Positions 22,197 to 30,081 of a stretch of DNA of 33,546 nucleotides are shown here, piece after piece. The notes beneath the pieces were generated by a model that saw nothing but the letters and a program-made list of their open reading frames with translations, was not told where the DNA came from and did no database searches. Each line of letters opens with the position of its first letter. Within the stretch, counting starts at the first letter, position 1. The position numbers and the translations under genes are program-made. The stretch comes from CALMZY01 sp052033915 (GTDB lineage: Bacteria; Verrucomicrobiota; Kiritimatiellia; CAIQIC01; JAGNIJ01), in the NCBI GenBank assembly GCA_052033915.1, contig JBPOJF010000016.1, positions 1 to 33,546 on the forward strand, written 5' to 3'.

Positions 22197-23456
22197 GTGC
22201 TGGATATGTCCGAAGTCGATCGCCCCGCCCCCGAGAACATCCTGGTCGTGAACGCCGGAAGTTCCTCCCTCAAGTTCACCCTGTTCAGCATGATCGAGGA
22301 GAAGATCCAGGCGAAGGGGATCGTGGAACGCATCGGGTTGCGCGAGCCGTACCTTCGCTACGAGCGCTTTGACGGACGCAACCTGAAGGAACAGACAAAG
22401 ATCACCAATCACGATGAGGCCCTGCGGCTGGTGTGCGATAAACTGGTCGATCCGGAATACGGCGTCCTCAAGAGCCTCAAGCATGTCGAGGCCATCGGCC
22501 ATCGCGTGGTGCACGGCGGCGAGAAGGTTCAGGATTCGAGCGTGGTCACCGATGAAGTGAAGGAGATTATCCGCGAGTGTTTCACGCTGGCCCCGCTGCA
22601 CAACCCGCCGAATCTCGGCGGCATCGAGGCCTGCGAACGCGTATTCCCAGGGATCCCCAATGTGGCCGTGTTTGACACGGCCTTCCACCATTCGATGCCG
22701 CCCGGCGCATACCTCTACGCCATCCCCTACGAGTTCTACGAGAAATACGGCATCCGGAAGTACGGGTTCCACGGCACGTCGCACAAGTTCGTGGCGGGGG
22801 CCGCCGCCGAGTTCCTCGGCAAGCCGCTCGATCAACTGAGACTGATCACCTGCCATCTCGGCAACGGCGGAAGCATTACGGCGGTGGACCGCGGCAAGAG
22901 CGTGGAAACCAGCATGGGCATGACCCCCCTGACGGGATTGGTCATGGGCACGCGCTGCGGCGATATCGATCCGGCCATCGTGCTCTATCTCAGCCGCCGG
23001 GGCATGAGCGCGGATGAAATCGACAAGCTGTTGAACAAGAAGAGCGGTCTGATGGGCATTGCGGGCATCGGCAGCGGAGACATGCGGGACATCATCGCCG
23101 CGGCCGAGGGCGGTAATGACCATGCCCAGCGCGCCCTGTGGATGTTCGTCCACCGGCTCGTGCTTTACATCGGATCGTATTTCACCGTTTTGGGGGGTGC
23201 GGATGCCTTGGTCTTCACCGGCGGGATCGGGGAGAACAGCGCCTACATCCGGAAGCGGGTCATTGAGGAACTAGGCTGCCTTGGATGTTTTCTGGATGAC
23301 GCGAAGAACGAACAGACCGCGGGGAAACCGGGCGTGGTCAGCACCGCAAAGAGTACGCTCAAGGCCGTGGTCATGCCGACCGACGAAGAACTGATGATCG
23401 CCCGGGAAACCCTGAAGATGCTCAGGAAGCCCTCGTCCGCCGGCCGCAAGTCGTAG
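22197..23456 (+). CDS. ackA: Acetate kinase
   Basis: Acetate kinase makes ATP from acetyl phosphate at the end of acetate fermentation. The 419-residue protein has every family signature: VVNAGSSSLKFTLF at the N-terminus, GHRVVHGGEKV, PLHNPPNLGGIEA, VFDTAFHHSMPP, YGFHGTSHKFV, TCHLGNGGSITAV, GTRCGDIDPAI, FTGGIGENSAYIRKR and PTDEELMIA. The catalytic Asn, Arg, His, Asp and Glu positions are therefore conserved. GTG 22197 is preferred because AGGA lies six bases upstream; an ATG at 22206 is also possible. Phosphate acetyltransferase is not in the window. Placement after the hydrogenase block suggests acetate and H2 are made together, an inference. It ends eight bases from the convergent regulator gene. 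Confidence 0.96.
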   Translation: MLDMSEVDRPAPENILVVNAGSSSLKFTLFSMIEEKIQAKGIVERIGLREPYLRYERFDGRNLKEQTKITNHDEALRLVCDKLVDPEYGVLKSLKHVEAIGHRVVHGGEKVQDSSVVTDEVKEIIRECFTLAPLHNPPNLGGIEACERVFPGIPNVAVFDTAFHHSMPPGAYLYAIPYEFYEKYGIRKYGFHGTSHKFVAGAAAEFLGKPLDQLRLITCHLGNGGSITAVDRGKSVETSMGMTPLTGLVMGTRCGDIDPAIVLYLSRRGMSADEIDKLLNKKSGLMGIAGIGSGDMRDIIAAAEGGNDHAQRALWMFVHRLVLYIGSYFTVLGGADALVFTGGIGENSAYIRKRVIEELGCLGCFLDDAKNEQTAGKPGVVSTAKSTLKAVVMPTDEELMIARETLKMLRKPSSAGRKS

Positions 23457-23464
23457 CGTCCGGA

Positions 23465-25099
23465 TCAGCGGTCCGTCTCTTCATTCATCTTCTTCAGCTT
23501 CCGCCACAGGGTCGCGGGACTGATGCCCAGCGCGCGCGCGGCGCGGGTCCTGTTGTCGCCGACCAGCCTCATGACCGTCTGAATGTGATCCTTTTCGATG
23601 TCCGACAGCTTGCGCGACAACGGGCTGACCAGTCCGGGCGGCCCCAGCATCGGATGAACCACGTTGGCCGGCAGGTGTTCCGGAAGGATCAGGCCGTCCT
23701 TCGACAGAACCGCAGCCCTCTCGATGGAATTCTCGAGTTCGCGCACGTTGCCCGGCCAGTTGTAGGACTGTAGGTAGTCCACGCAGGTCGCGTCAATCCG
23801 CAGGTTCGGAATCTTGAGCTTGCGCGCGAAGACCCGGCAGAAATGGCGGGCGAGATGCAGGATGTCTTCCACCCGGGCGCGCAGAGGAGGGACTTCGATC
23901 TCGATCACGCGCAGGCGGTAGTACAAATCTTCCCGGAAACGCCCCTCCTGAATCGCCATCGCCAAGTTCTGGTTCGTGGCCGTGATCACCCGCACGTCAA
24001 CCTTGCGGGGCGAACTCTCTCCGACCCGGCGAATCTCCCGCTCCTGAAGGACTCGCAGCAGCTTCATCTGCATCGCGAGGGAAATGTCGCCGATCTCATC
24101 CAGGAAGATCGTCCCCTTCTGCGCCTCTTCAAACAAGCCGACGCGATCGCGGGTCGCCCCGGTAAAAGCCCCCGCCTTGTGCCCGAACAGCTCGCTTTCC
24201 AGCAGGGTCTCCGGCAAGGCGGCGCAATTCACCCCGACAAACGGCCCTTTGGACCGGTGCGAGTTCGCGTGGATATAACGCCCCAGCACTTCCTTCCCCG
24301 TCCCGCTCTCGCCCGTGATCAGAACGGAGGTGTCGTACGGCGCCACACGCGCCGCCAATTCGACAACCTTCCGGAACGAGGCGCTGTGGACTTCGACCAG
24401 CCCGGGCGGCTGTTCGCCGCCGAGCCGTCGAATCTTCTGCCTCTGCTTCGCCAACTCGCGGTTCTGCTCACGCAGTTTCCGGGTCAATTCGAGCACTTTC
24501 CCGCGCACGTCCTCAGCCTGAAAGCAGGATAGAAGCGATTTCAACTCGGGGCCCCAGGACTCCTTATCCATCCCTTCCACCGTACACACCGGGTCGCCCT
24601 TTCCCGCGCACATCCGCTCGATGAAGTACACCTCCCGGTTCATGCAGAATGACGCGTACCCGCTGGCGTACCCCACCATCATCCAGCAAACCGGCGCGTC
24701 CGATTTGCCCATTTCGATGAGGTGCGCCTCCGCGTCGCCGGAGTCATGCCACGTCACTTCCATCCGGAAATGCCCGGTACTCTCATCGATCTCCAGCGAC
24801 CGCACCGACGCCTTGACCACCCCTTGAATCGTGTGCATACGCGGCCCCGCCAGAACAAGGTCCGAAAGGCTGTCCCATTCGAGAATCCGGTTCATCGCCG
24901 CCGCATCGGCCTGACCCCAGAAATAGCCGAAGCGCGTCAGCACACTTCGCGCTCCATCCACCCCAACCGTCTCGATCAAATCCTTCCGCAATTGCGCGAA
25001 CGCATACAGATCATGCAGAACCAGGCGCCTCCCATACAGATTCAAGCGCCCCTCTTCAAAATCAACGAGCTCAGATAACTTCAAATCAGCCGCTTTCAT
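23465..25099 (-). CDS. Sigma-54-dependent activator with XylR_N/V4R sensor domain
   Basis: A 544-residue enhancer-binding protein. Residues 1 to about 200 resemble the XylR/DmpR-type N-terminal sensor plus V4R domain (LYAFAQLRKDLIETVGVDGAR, GYFWGQADA, the late C-x-G-x-GDPVCTVEG), which in relatives binds small, often aromatic molecules. A coiled-coil linker (residues 215-235) follows. The AAA+ domain has the P-loop ITGESGTGKEVLGR, the sigma-54 contact loop GAFTGA, the Walker B segment GTIFLDEIG, and NWPGNVRELEN. A Fis-type helix-turn-helix ends the protein (NRTRAARALGISPATLWRKLKK). I prefer ATG 25099: a TTGACA promoter lies just upstream (25136-25164). A longer TTG form from 25144 is possible. 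The gene diverges from an operon with a matching sigma-54 promoter, its likely target. The effector cannot be read from the sequence. Confidence 0.92.
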   Translation of the reverse strand: MKAADLKLSELVDFEEGRLNLYGRRLVLHDLYAFAQLRKDLIETVGVDGARSVLTRFGYFWGQADAAAMNRILEWDSLSDLVLAGPRMHTIQGVVKASVRSLEIDESTGHFRMEVTWHDSGDAEAHLIEMGKSDAPVCWMMVGYASGYASFCMNREVYFIERMCAGKGDPVCTVEGMDKESWGPELKSLLSCFQAEDVRGKVLELTRKLREQNRELAKQRQKIRRLGGEQPPGLVEVHSASFRKVVELAARVAPYDTSVLITGESGTGKEVLGRYIHANSHRSKGPFVGVNCAALPETLLESELFGHKAGAFTGATRDRVGLFEEAQKGTIFLDEIGDISLAMQMKLLRVLQEREIRRVGESSPRKVDVRVITATNQNLAMAIQEGRFREDLYYRLRVIEIEVPPLRARVEDILHLARHFCRVFARKLKIPNLRIDATCVDYLQSYNWPGNVRELENSIERAAVLSKDGLILPEHLPANVVHPMLGPPGLVSPLSRKLSDIEKDHIQTVMRLVGDNRTRAARALGISPATLWRKLKKMNEETDR

Positions 25100-25135
25100 A
25101 CGCCAATCTATTTCAGAATGATATACGACTATTTC

Positions 25136-25164
25136 ATAATGCAATGCAGTTTTATAACTGTCAA
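25136..25164 (-). promoter_or_regulatory. Promoter of the sigma-54 activator gene
   Basis: On the minus strand TTGACA (25164-25159) is followed after 17 bases by CATTAT (25141-25136), four of six matches to the -10 consensus. Transcription would begin near 25129, about 30 bases before the preferred ATG at 25099. Confidence 0.5.
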
Positions 25165-25184
25165 CAGAATACGTGCTTTATAAA

Positions 25185-25197
25185 TGCTTGTCAAGCA
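25185..25197. promoter_or_regulatory. Palindrome, candidate activator site
   Basis: TGCTTG-T-CAAGCA is a perfect inverted repeat of 6-base arms in the 184-base divergent spacer, about 50 to 63 bases before the predicted sigma-54 start. TGCTTG recurs at the -24 element. It could be a binding site of the divergent activator, though such sites often lie further upstream. Confidence 0.4.
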
Positions 25198-25221
25198 ATT
25201 ACTAACAACAATCCCAATGCT

Positions 25222-25237
25222 TGGCATGCCTTTTGCT
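25222..25237 (+). promoter_or_regulatory. Sigma-54 (-24/-12) promoter
   Basis: TGGCATG, four bases, TTGCT matches the sigma-54 consensus TGGCACG-N4-TTGCW with one mismatch, and the invariant GG and GC pairs have the required 12-base offset. Transcription should start near 25248, about 36 bases before the M20 hydrolase ATG. A sigma-54 activator gene lies divergently next to it. Confidence 0.85.
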
Positions 25238-25283
25238 ATATACTTCAGGCGAGCGATTTAAACCAAACGGAAAGGAACTGAAC

Positions 25284-26498
25284 ATGTACAACCTGTTGAA
25301 AAACAAGAATGAAGGACTGAAAGACGAGCTGATTGCGTTCACGCAGAAACTGATCCAGACACCCAGCCCCAGCTTTGGCGAATCTGAAGCGGCCGCACTT
25401 GTCGAACAGGAACTGAAAAGCATCCCGTGCGACAAGGTCTTTCGCGACGACGTGGGCAACGTGGTCGGGCTCATGCTCGGCCGCGAAGCGGAGCCAACGG
25501 TCCTGCTGAATTGCCATATGGACACTGTCCCGATCTCCCGTGAAACGCAGTGGAAGGAGTCCCCCACCAGCGGCAAGCTCTCCGAGGGACACATCCACGG
25601 TCTCGGCGCCGCGGACTGCAAAGGCGGCCTCGCCGCGCACGTCTATACGGCGGCGCTGCTCAAGCGAAGCCTCCTGCCGCTCCGGGGCAACTTGGTCATT
25701 GCCGCCACCGTGGCCGAGGAGAACGGGTGCAGCATTGGCGTGCGGCACTTGATGGAGAAGACATTGCCGGCGATCAATATGAAGCCGACCTATGCCATCC
25801 TGGGCGAGCCTACAGACCTCGGTCTCTACTACGGGCACGACGGGTGGGTCGAAATGGATATCCACGTGGAAGGAAACAATCCCTTCCTCGTCGATGATGC
25901 GGCAAACGCGATCTTCAACGAGTATTCCAGCCGAAACACCGAAGCGCCCGGCACACTCTCCCTTCAGCGGCCGCGCTTCCGAAACGAGGCGGGACGACGC
26001 CAGGCGACGATCCAGATGAACCGCCGTCTCCGCCCCACCGAGAACGTGGGCTCCATCCTGACACAAACGAAGCACGAGGCCAACATGGTCGCCCAGGCCA
26101 ACGGCACGGTGGCCGTCGCCGTGGCCGTCCGGCAGGAGAATCAGAAGCTGTACACAGGCCAGACCACGCTGGTCCGGCGCGTTGTGCAGGCCTGGACAAC
26201 GGACCCGTTCCATGTGCTGATGGAGCGCGCGCGGCAGGCTCTCTCGGCGGCCGATTGCGTGGTACGGCCGGGCAAGTGGACGCTCGACCGCATCGGGATG
26301 GGCACGGCGGGCAGCGTGCTGACCGGCGAATTTCACGTGCCGACGATCGGCTACGGCCCGGGCTCGGAACTCATGGCGCACACCGTGGACGAGTCCGTCA
26401 GCGTGGATAAACTGTCCGAGGCGGTTTACGGCACGGCGGCGATAGTTCACGGACTGATCGGCATCCCCGTATTCGGCTGGACAGCGGATGAAATCTAG
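25284..26498 (+). CDS. M20 family metallohydrolase, YgeY/ArgE-like
   Basis: A 404-residue zinc hydrolase of the ArgE/DapE/YgeY group, which cleave N-acyl or peptide bonds of amino-acid derivatives. Metal and catalytic residues are visible: NCHMDTVP (near 82), GAADCKGG (near 112), VAEENG with the base Glu (near 146), GEPTDLG (near 175) and LMAHTVDES near the C-terminus. The lid domain lacks the usual histidine: where relatives have a His-containing GxxxHxSxPxxGxNAI pattern, this protein reads GNNPFLVDDAANAI. ATG 25284 has AAGGA eight bases upstream and follows the sigma-54 promoter. First gene of an operon with two acetate-kinase paralogues, 18 bases apart. If it is a deacetylase, released acetate could be a substrate for the kinase beside it; this is inference, and the true substrate is unknown. 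Confidence 0.82.
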   Translation: MYNLLKNKNEGLKDELIAFTQKLIQTPSPSFGESEAAALVEQELKSIPCDKVFRDDVGNVVGLMLGREAEPTVLLNCHMDTVPISRETQWKESPTSGKLSEGHIHGLGAADCKGGLAAHVYTAALLKRSLLPLRGNLVIAATVAEENGCSIGVRHLMEKTLPAINMKPTYAILGEPTDLGLYYGHDGWVEMDIHVEGNNPFLVDDAANAIFNEYSSRNTEAPGTLSLQRPRFRNEAGRRQATIQMNRRLRPTENVGSILTQTKHEANMVAQANGTVAVAVAVRQENQKLYTGQTTLVRRVVQAWTTDPFHVLMERARQALSAADCVVRPGKWTLDRIGMGTAGSVLTGEFHVPTIGYGPGSELMAHTVDESVSVDKLSEAVYGTAAIVHGLIGIPVFGWTADEI

Positions 26499-26516
26499 AT
26501 TCCCATAGAGGGACTC

Positions 26517-27752
26517 ATGAACATCCTTGTCCTCAACTGCGGAAGCTCGTCTCTGAAATACCGGCTCATCTCGATGCCGGCGGAGACCGAGCTTGCCGGC
26601 GGCGAGGCCCAGCGGATCGGCCCTCCGACCGCCAAGCCGTCCCGCATCGTTCACAATGTTTGCGGCCAGGCGCCGAAGATCCATATCACGTCCATGGCGA
26701 ACCATGCGTCGGCGTTCGAACAGGTGGCGCGTATTCTCCAGGAGACGGCCGGGCAAACGCCCGATGCGATCGGCCACCGCATCGTTCACGACGGGGGGTT
26801 TTTCGGAAAACATACCCGGCTGGACGACAAAACCATCGCGCAACTTGAGACCGTGAACGACATGGCGCCGATTCACAATCCGCCCGCGGTCAATTTGACC
26901 AAGGCCTGCCGGAAGCTCTTCCCGACCCTGCCCCAGATTGCCGTGTTCGACACGGTGTTCCACGCGACGATTCCGGAGGCCGCCCGCACGTATGCCATCC
27001 CGGGCTGGATGACCCGCGACCTGGGCATCCGCAAATACGGGTTTCACGGCATCAGCCACCAGTACGTCGCCACCGAGGCGGCCCGCCTCCTCAATCGACG
27101 CATGGACGCCCTGAACGCCGTGAGCTGCCACCTGGGCAGCGGAGGCGCCAGCCTCTGCGCGATCGTCAACGGCAAGTCCGTGGACAACACAATGGGATAC
27201 TCGCCCCTCCAGGGCCTCATAATGAGCACCCGTTGCGGCGACCTCGACCCCGCCATCGCCCTGCGGCTCATGGCTCTCTCCGAAGGCGACTACAAGTCGG
27301 TCGAAAAGCTCCTGAATGAACGGAGCGGCGTGCTCGGGCTTTCAGGGCAATCCGCGGACATCCGCGACGCGCTGGCGGCCGTGTCGCACGGCGACGCCCG
27401 CTCCGCGCGCCCCGAGTTTACGGCCCAGGTTTACCTCTGGCGCCTGCGCAAGTACCTGGGCGCCTACCTGGCGACGGTCGGAAACGCGGACGCGGTGATC
27501 TTCACGGACACGGTCGGCGAGACCGTGCCGGCGGTCCGATGGGCCATGTGCACCAACATGGAGGACTTCGGTCTTGTGATCGACCCGGCCCTGAACGACC
27601 ACCCGGACCGCTTGCCGGCCGACATCTCCACGGCCGGAAGCCGCGCGCGAATCATGGTCATCGCGACCAACGAGGAGCTTTCCATCGCGCGCAGCGCGTA
27701 CTCGCTGCTCACGAGCGAATCGAAGCCGGAAAGACAAGGAATCGCGGTATGA
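26517..27752 (+). CDS. Acetate kinase paralogue with altered nucleotide-binding motif
   Basis: A 411-residue acetokinase-family (ASKHA) protein. Catalytic positions of acetate kinase are kept: LVLNCGSSSLKY, HRIVHDGG, PIHNPPA, VFDTVFHATIP, YGFHGISHQYV, STRCGDLDPAI and TNEELSIA. Two family signatures differ: CHLGNGGS is CHLGSGGA, and the nucleotide-binding FTGGIGENS is FTDTVGETV. A short acyl phosphate kinase is likely, but the acyl group (acetate, propionate or other) or the phosphate donor may differ from the canonical enzyme encoded at 22197-23456. It follows the M20 hydrolase by 18 bases with an AGGGA ribosome site and overlaps the next gene in an ATGA. Expression is probably under the sigma-54 promoter at 25222. 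Confidence 0.85.
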   Translation: MNILVLNCGSSSLKYRLISMPAETELAGGEAQRIGPPTAKPSRIVHNVCGQAPKIHITSMANHASAFEQVARILQETAGQTPDAIGHRIVHDGGFFGKHTRLDDKTIAQLETVNDMAPIHNPPAVNLTKACRKLFPTLPQIAVFDTVFHATIPEAARTYAIPGWMTRDLGIRKYGFHGISHQYVATEAARLLNRRMDALNAVSCHLGSGGASLCAIVNGKSVDNTMGYSPLQGLIMSTRCGDLDPAIALRLMALSEGDYKSVEKLLNERSGVLGLSGQSADIRDALAAVSHGDARSARPEFTAQVYLWRLRKYLGAYLATVGNADAVIFTDTVGETVPAVRWAMCTNMEDFGLVIDPALNDHPDRLPADISTAGSRARIMVIATNEELSIARSAYSLLTSESKPERQGIAV

Positions 27753-28786
27753 AGATCCTCGTACTCAAGCCGGGCGTCCGGTCGATCGATTGGTCCCTGC
27801 CTAGCGACGACACCCGGGCGGGCCAGATGGACGCCGCCCACATCGACAAAAACCTGAAGGGGCTTCGCGGCGCGTTAGCCGACACCCTTCCCGAGGCGAT
27901 CGCCATCCGCGTGAACCACGGCGGCACGAAATTCCGCGGCCCGGCCATCGCCGACGCCTCCATCCTCGCCACACTGACGGAGATGGTTCCGGAAGCCCCC
28001 TTGCACCTGCCGATCGTCCTGTCCCTGCTGGAAAGCTGTTCCCGCGTCTTCCCGGACCTGCCGACCGTCCTGTTCTTCGAAACCGCGTTCTTCTCGCGGC
28101 TCCCGCGACGCGAATCCGCGTACGGCATCAACAGCGATCTCGCGCAATCCCTGGGACTGCGCCGCCAAGGCTATCACGGGATTTACCACGAAGCCGCCGG
28201 CGCCTACGCGATCCGGCAATTGGGCATCCCGCCGCGGCGCGCACGTTTGCTTTCCATCTGCCTCGAGCCGCATCCCGAAATCGCGGCCGTTCTCGGCAAT
28301 CGGCCCGTCACGTGTACCAGCGGAGCGACTCCCCTGGAGGGCCTTCCGGGCCACACAAGCTGCGGGGAACTGGATCCGAACATCGTGCTGACGCTGGCAA
28401 GAAAACTCGGATGGGGCCCCGAACAGATCAATACCGCGCTGACGCAGCGCAGCGGCCTGCTGGGGCTTGCCGACCGTCCTGTCATGCTGGACGATCTGTT
28501 CGCGGCGGACGCCGCGGACTTGGCGCCGACGCGCGCCGTACTGGAAAACCGCATCCTGTCCGCGTGCGGCGCCGGCATGGCGGCGATGGGCGGCCTGGAT
28601 GCCCTCGTGTTCTCCGGCCGCTTTCATGCGGCGGCAAAGGCGCTCGGCCCGTGGCTGGCGACGCGGTTGACCTTCCGGGGCGGCAACGAGAGCCATCCGC
28701 CGAAATGGATCGGTTTCGAGGAACCGCTCGACCGCGTGATCGCCGAGCGGGCGCAGATCGTTCTGCTGGAATCCGCCGTTGCCTGA
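27749..28786 (+). CDS. Degenerate acetate-kinase-like protein, probable pseudoenzyme
   Basis: A 345-residue protein that aligns along its length with acetate kinase but is shorter and has lost most active-site residues while the frame stays open. Compared with the gene before it: LVLNCGSSS reads LVLKPGVRS, FDTVFH reads FETAFF, CHLGSGGAS has no counterpart (ICLEPHPEI), TRCGDLDP reads TSCGELDP, so the key Arg is Ser, and the C-terminal EEL segment is AERAQI. The NHGG segment with its Arg and the GYHGIYH block remain. The intact frame, good codon use and ATGA overlap with the active-looking paralogue argue for a maintained protein, perhaps a regulatory or structural partner of a heterodimer (acetate kinases are dimers). 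It ends four bases from the convergent M16 peptidase gene. Confidence 0.8.
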   Translation: MKILVLKPGVRSIDWSLPSDDTRAGQMDAAHIDKNLKGLRGALADTLPEAIAIRVNHGGTKFRGPAIADASILATLTEMVPEAPLHLPIVLSLLESCSRVFPDLPTVLFFETAFFSRLPRRESAYGINSDLAQSLGLRRQGYHGIYHEAAGAYAIRQLGIPPRRARLLSICLEPHPEIAAVLGNRPVTCTSGATPLEGLPGHTSCGELDPNIVLTLARKLGWGPEQINTALTQRSGLLGLADRPVMLDDLFAADAADLAPTRAVLENRILSACGAGMAAMGGLDALVFSGRFHAAAKALGPWLATRLTFRGGNESHPPKWIGFEEPLDRVIAERAQIVLLESAVA

Positions 28787-28790
28787 GGGC

Positions 28791-30077
28791 TCAGTCCAGG
28801 ATCGCCATTTTCTGCCGGATCAGGCGCGCGTGCTTGTCGCCGCTGCCCGGCGTGACCATCGCCACGCTGAGGTTCGCGCTGTCCAGGACCTCTCCGGCCA
28901 CGCGATGAATGTCCTTCTCGGAAACGGCTTCGTTTTCTCGGACGACCTCGCGCGGCTGGATAAACCGGCCGTAGCTCATCAGGTTCCCGCCGACCCACAT
29001 CATCTGGTTGCTCGTGCTCTCGAGCCCGATGCGGAGCTGGCCGATCGCGTAGTCTTTCGCCCGGCGCAGTTCCCGGTCGCCCACCGGCTTGTCCTTGATC
29101 CTCGCCAGTTCGCTGAGAATCAGTTCGATCGCCCGCCCGAGCCGGTCGCAATCCACACCCGCCTGGATCTCCAGCACGCCGGTCTCGTCGAACAGCCGAA
29201 TGCCGCTGTGAATGGAATAGGCCAGCCCGTGCTTCTCCCGAACCACCTGGAAAAGCCTCGAACTCATGTTCTCGCCGAGAATGATGCTCAGCAGTTTGAG
29301 CGGATACCGCCGCTTGTCGTGCCGGCCGAACAGGCGGATGCCCAGGGCCACGTGCGTCTGCTCGATGTCCTTGGAATGAACGCGGACATCGTTCTGCGCG
29401 GTTTGTCTCGTCACGGGCGGATAGACGGGCTTCCGCGACCCGCGAACGCGACCCAGCCGCCCCGCCACGAGCTTCACGCACTCCTCGTGATCGACCTTGC
29501 CCGCGAACACGATGATCGTGTTGTTCGCGACGTACTTGGAATCCTTGAATTTCAGGATGTCGGCGCGCGACACCTTGCCCACGGTCTCCGTCGTCCCGAT
29601 CAGAGGCCGGCCCAGCGCGTGATCCCGCCACAGCAACTCGCCGAGAATCTCCTGCACGAGGTGCTGGGGCTGGTCCTTGTACATCATGATCTCTTCGATG
29701 ATGACCCCGCGCTCCTTGTGGATATCCGCCGCCGCGAACCTCGGGTTCAGGTACATGTCCGACAGGATCGCAAACGTGCTCTTCAGGTGCTCCGCCGAAA
29801 TCCGCGCGTAATAGCACGTGGATTCCTCCTGCGTGAACGCGTTGAAGTAACCGCCCCGCCCCTCGATCGCCTGCGAAATATCCCTCGCCGACCGCGTCTT
29901 CGTGCCCTTGAAGAGAAGGTGCTCGATGAAATGGCTGACGCCGGAGATGCGCTTGTCCTCGTGGCGGCCGCCCACACCGACCCACACGCCCATCGCCACG
30001 CTTTCGACGTTGGGGATGCGGGCGGTGGCCACGCGAATTCTATTTGGAAGTTCTGTCTCGTTGAAAAGCAGCAGCAT
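28791..30077 (-). CDS. M16 family zinc peptidase (PqqL/processing-peptidase type)
   Basis: A 428-residue M16B metallopeptidase. The inverted zinc motif HxxEH is HFIEHLLFKGT near residue 49, and the downstream glutamate pair lies in RGVIIEEIMMYKD near residue 125. The second, inactive-type half has NMSSRLFQVVREKHGLAYS near 265, the usual R/Y region. No signal peptide is visible, so a cytoplasmic role is likely, although relatives vary. Start ATG at 30077 with GGAGG nine bases upstream, inside the end of hisA; the gene therefore follows hisA by four bases and is probably cotranscribed with it. Substrate unknown. Confidence 0.92.
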   Translation of the reverse strand: MLLLFNETELPNRIRVATARIPNVESVAMGVWVGVGGRHEDKRISGVSHFIEHLLFKGTKTRSARDISQAIEGRGGYFNAFTQEESTCYYARISAEHLKSTFAILSDMYLNPRFAAADIHKERGVIIEEIMMYKDQPQHLVQEILGELLWRDHALGRPLIGTTETVGKVSRADILKFKDSKYVANNTIIVFAGKVDHEECVKLVAGRLGRVRGSRKPVYPPVTRQTAQNDVRVHSKDIEQTHVALGIRLFGRHDKRRYPLKLLSIILGENMSSRLFQVVREKHGLAYSIHSGIRLFDETGVLEIQAGVDCDRLGRAIELILSELARIKDKPVGDRELRRAKDYAIGQLRIGLESTSNQMMWVGGNLMSYGRFIQPREVVRENEAVSEKDIHRVAGEVLDSANLSVAMVTPGSGDKHARLIRQKMAILD

Positions 30078-30081
30078 GATG

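Noticed and set aside
23457..23490. Bidirectional terminator between ackA and the convergent regulator
   Set aside because: Only a four-base CGGA/TCCG pairing is visible and no T tract follows.
25245..27131. Long antisense open frame opposite the M20 hydrolase and acetate-kinase paralogue
   Set aside because: It would cover the sigma-54 promoter region and two well-supported genes, and has no recognisable domain.
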